Source of the DNA: Balneolaceae bacterium | GTDB taxonomy: Bacteria > Bacteroidota > Rhodothermia > Balneolales > Balneolaceae | Length of the DNA stretch: 5,288 nt | Direction of reading: 5' to 3' | Assembly (NCBI GenBank): GCA_007123785.1 | Contig: SLGL01000214.1 | Location: 1 to 5,288, forward strand | Shown here: one piece after another, positions 5,260 to 5,288 of the stretch | Layout of the letters: each line of letters starts with the position of its first letter | How positions within the stretch are numbered: the first letter of the stretch is position 1 | Position numbers and translations under genes: made by a program | The notes under the pieces: generated by a model | What the model was told of the DNA's origin: nothing | Database searches by the model: none | Seen by the model: only the letters and a program-made list of their open reading frames with translations

Positions 5260-5288
5260 CTTATAAATTGAAAACGATGATTGAAAAA

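Overview
The window carries four convincing protein genes. They look like accessory DNA from a moderate-GC, Gram-negative member of the Bacteroidota/Balneolota/Rhodothermota assemblage. That placement is an inference. It rests on the AT-rich gene starts without clear Shine-Dalgarno sequences, the moderate GC of the coding regions, and a chaperone-usher pair whose proteins are clearly divergent from the FimC/FimD and PapD/PapC types of enterobacteria. No rRNA, tRNA, CRISPR array or transposase gene is visible.

Layout, left to right. Positions 1-354 hold no gene I can defend; they contain small inverted repeats, a weak terminator-like hairpin and a candidate promoter. A plus-strand gene (355-1017) encodes a 220-residue protein of uncertain function with a faint resemblance to Acg/nitroreductase-like proteins. 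It converges on a minus-strand OsmC-family gene (1118-1573). The gap between the two is filled by a 126-bp structured inverted-repeat element (1015-1140). Its left arm starts with the stop codon of the plus-strand gene, and its right arm encodes the last six residues of the OsmC protein. Positions 1574-1778 are an AT-rich spacer holding the presumed osmC promoter region and a weak hairpin after the usher gene.

The rest is a tightly coupled minus-strand pair: a periplasmic pilus chaperone (4364-5200) followed by an outer-membrane usher (1779-4364). The two genes overlap by one base (TAATG). Chaperone and usher would work together to fold, carry and secrete fimbrial subunits, but no subunit or adhesin gene lies in the window. 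The subunits probably lie upstream on the minus strand, beyond position 5288. Just upstream of the chaperone start is a strong minus-strand intrinsic terminator (5225-5259), with too little room after it for an obvious new promoter. This suggests the chaperone-usher pair is expressed by partial read-through from an upstream, more highly expressed gene. The most interesting items are this attenuator arrangement, the divergent usher with its transthyretin-like C-terminus, and the structured repeat built into the ends of two genes.
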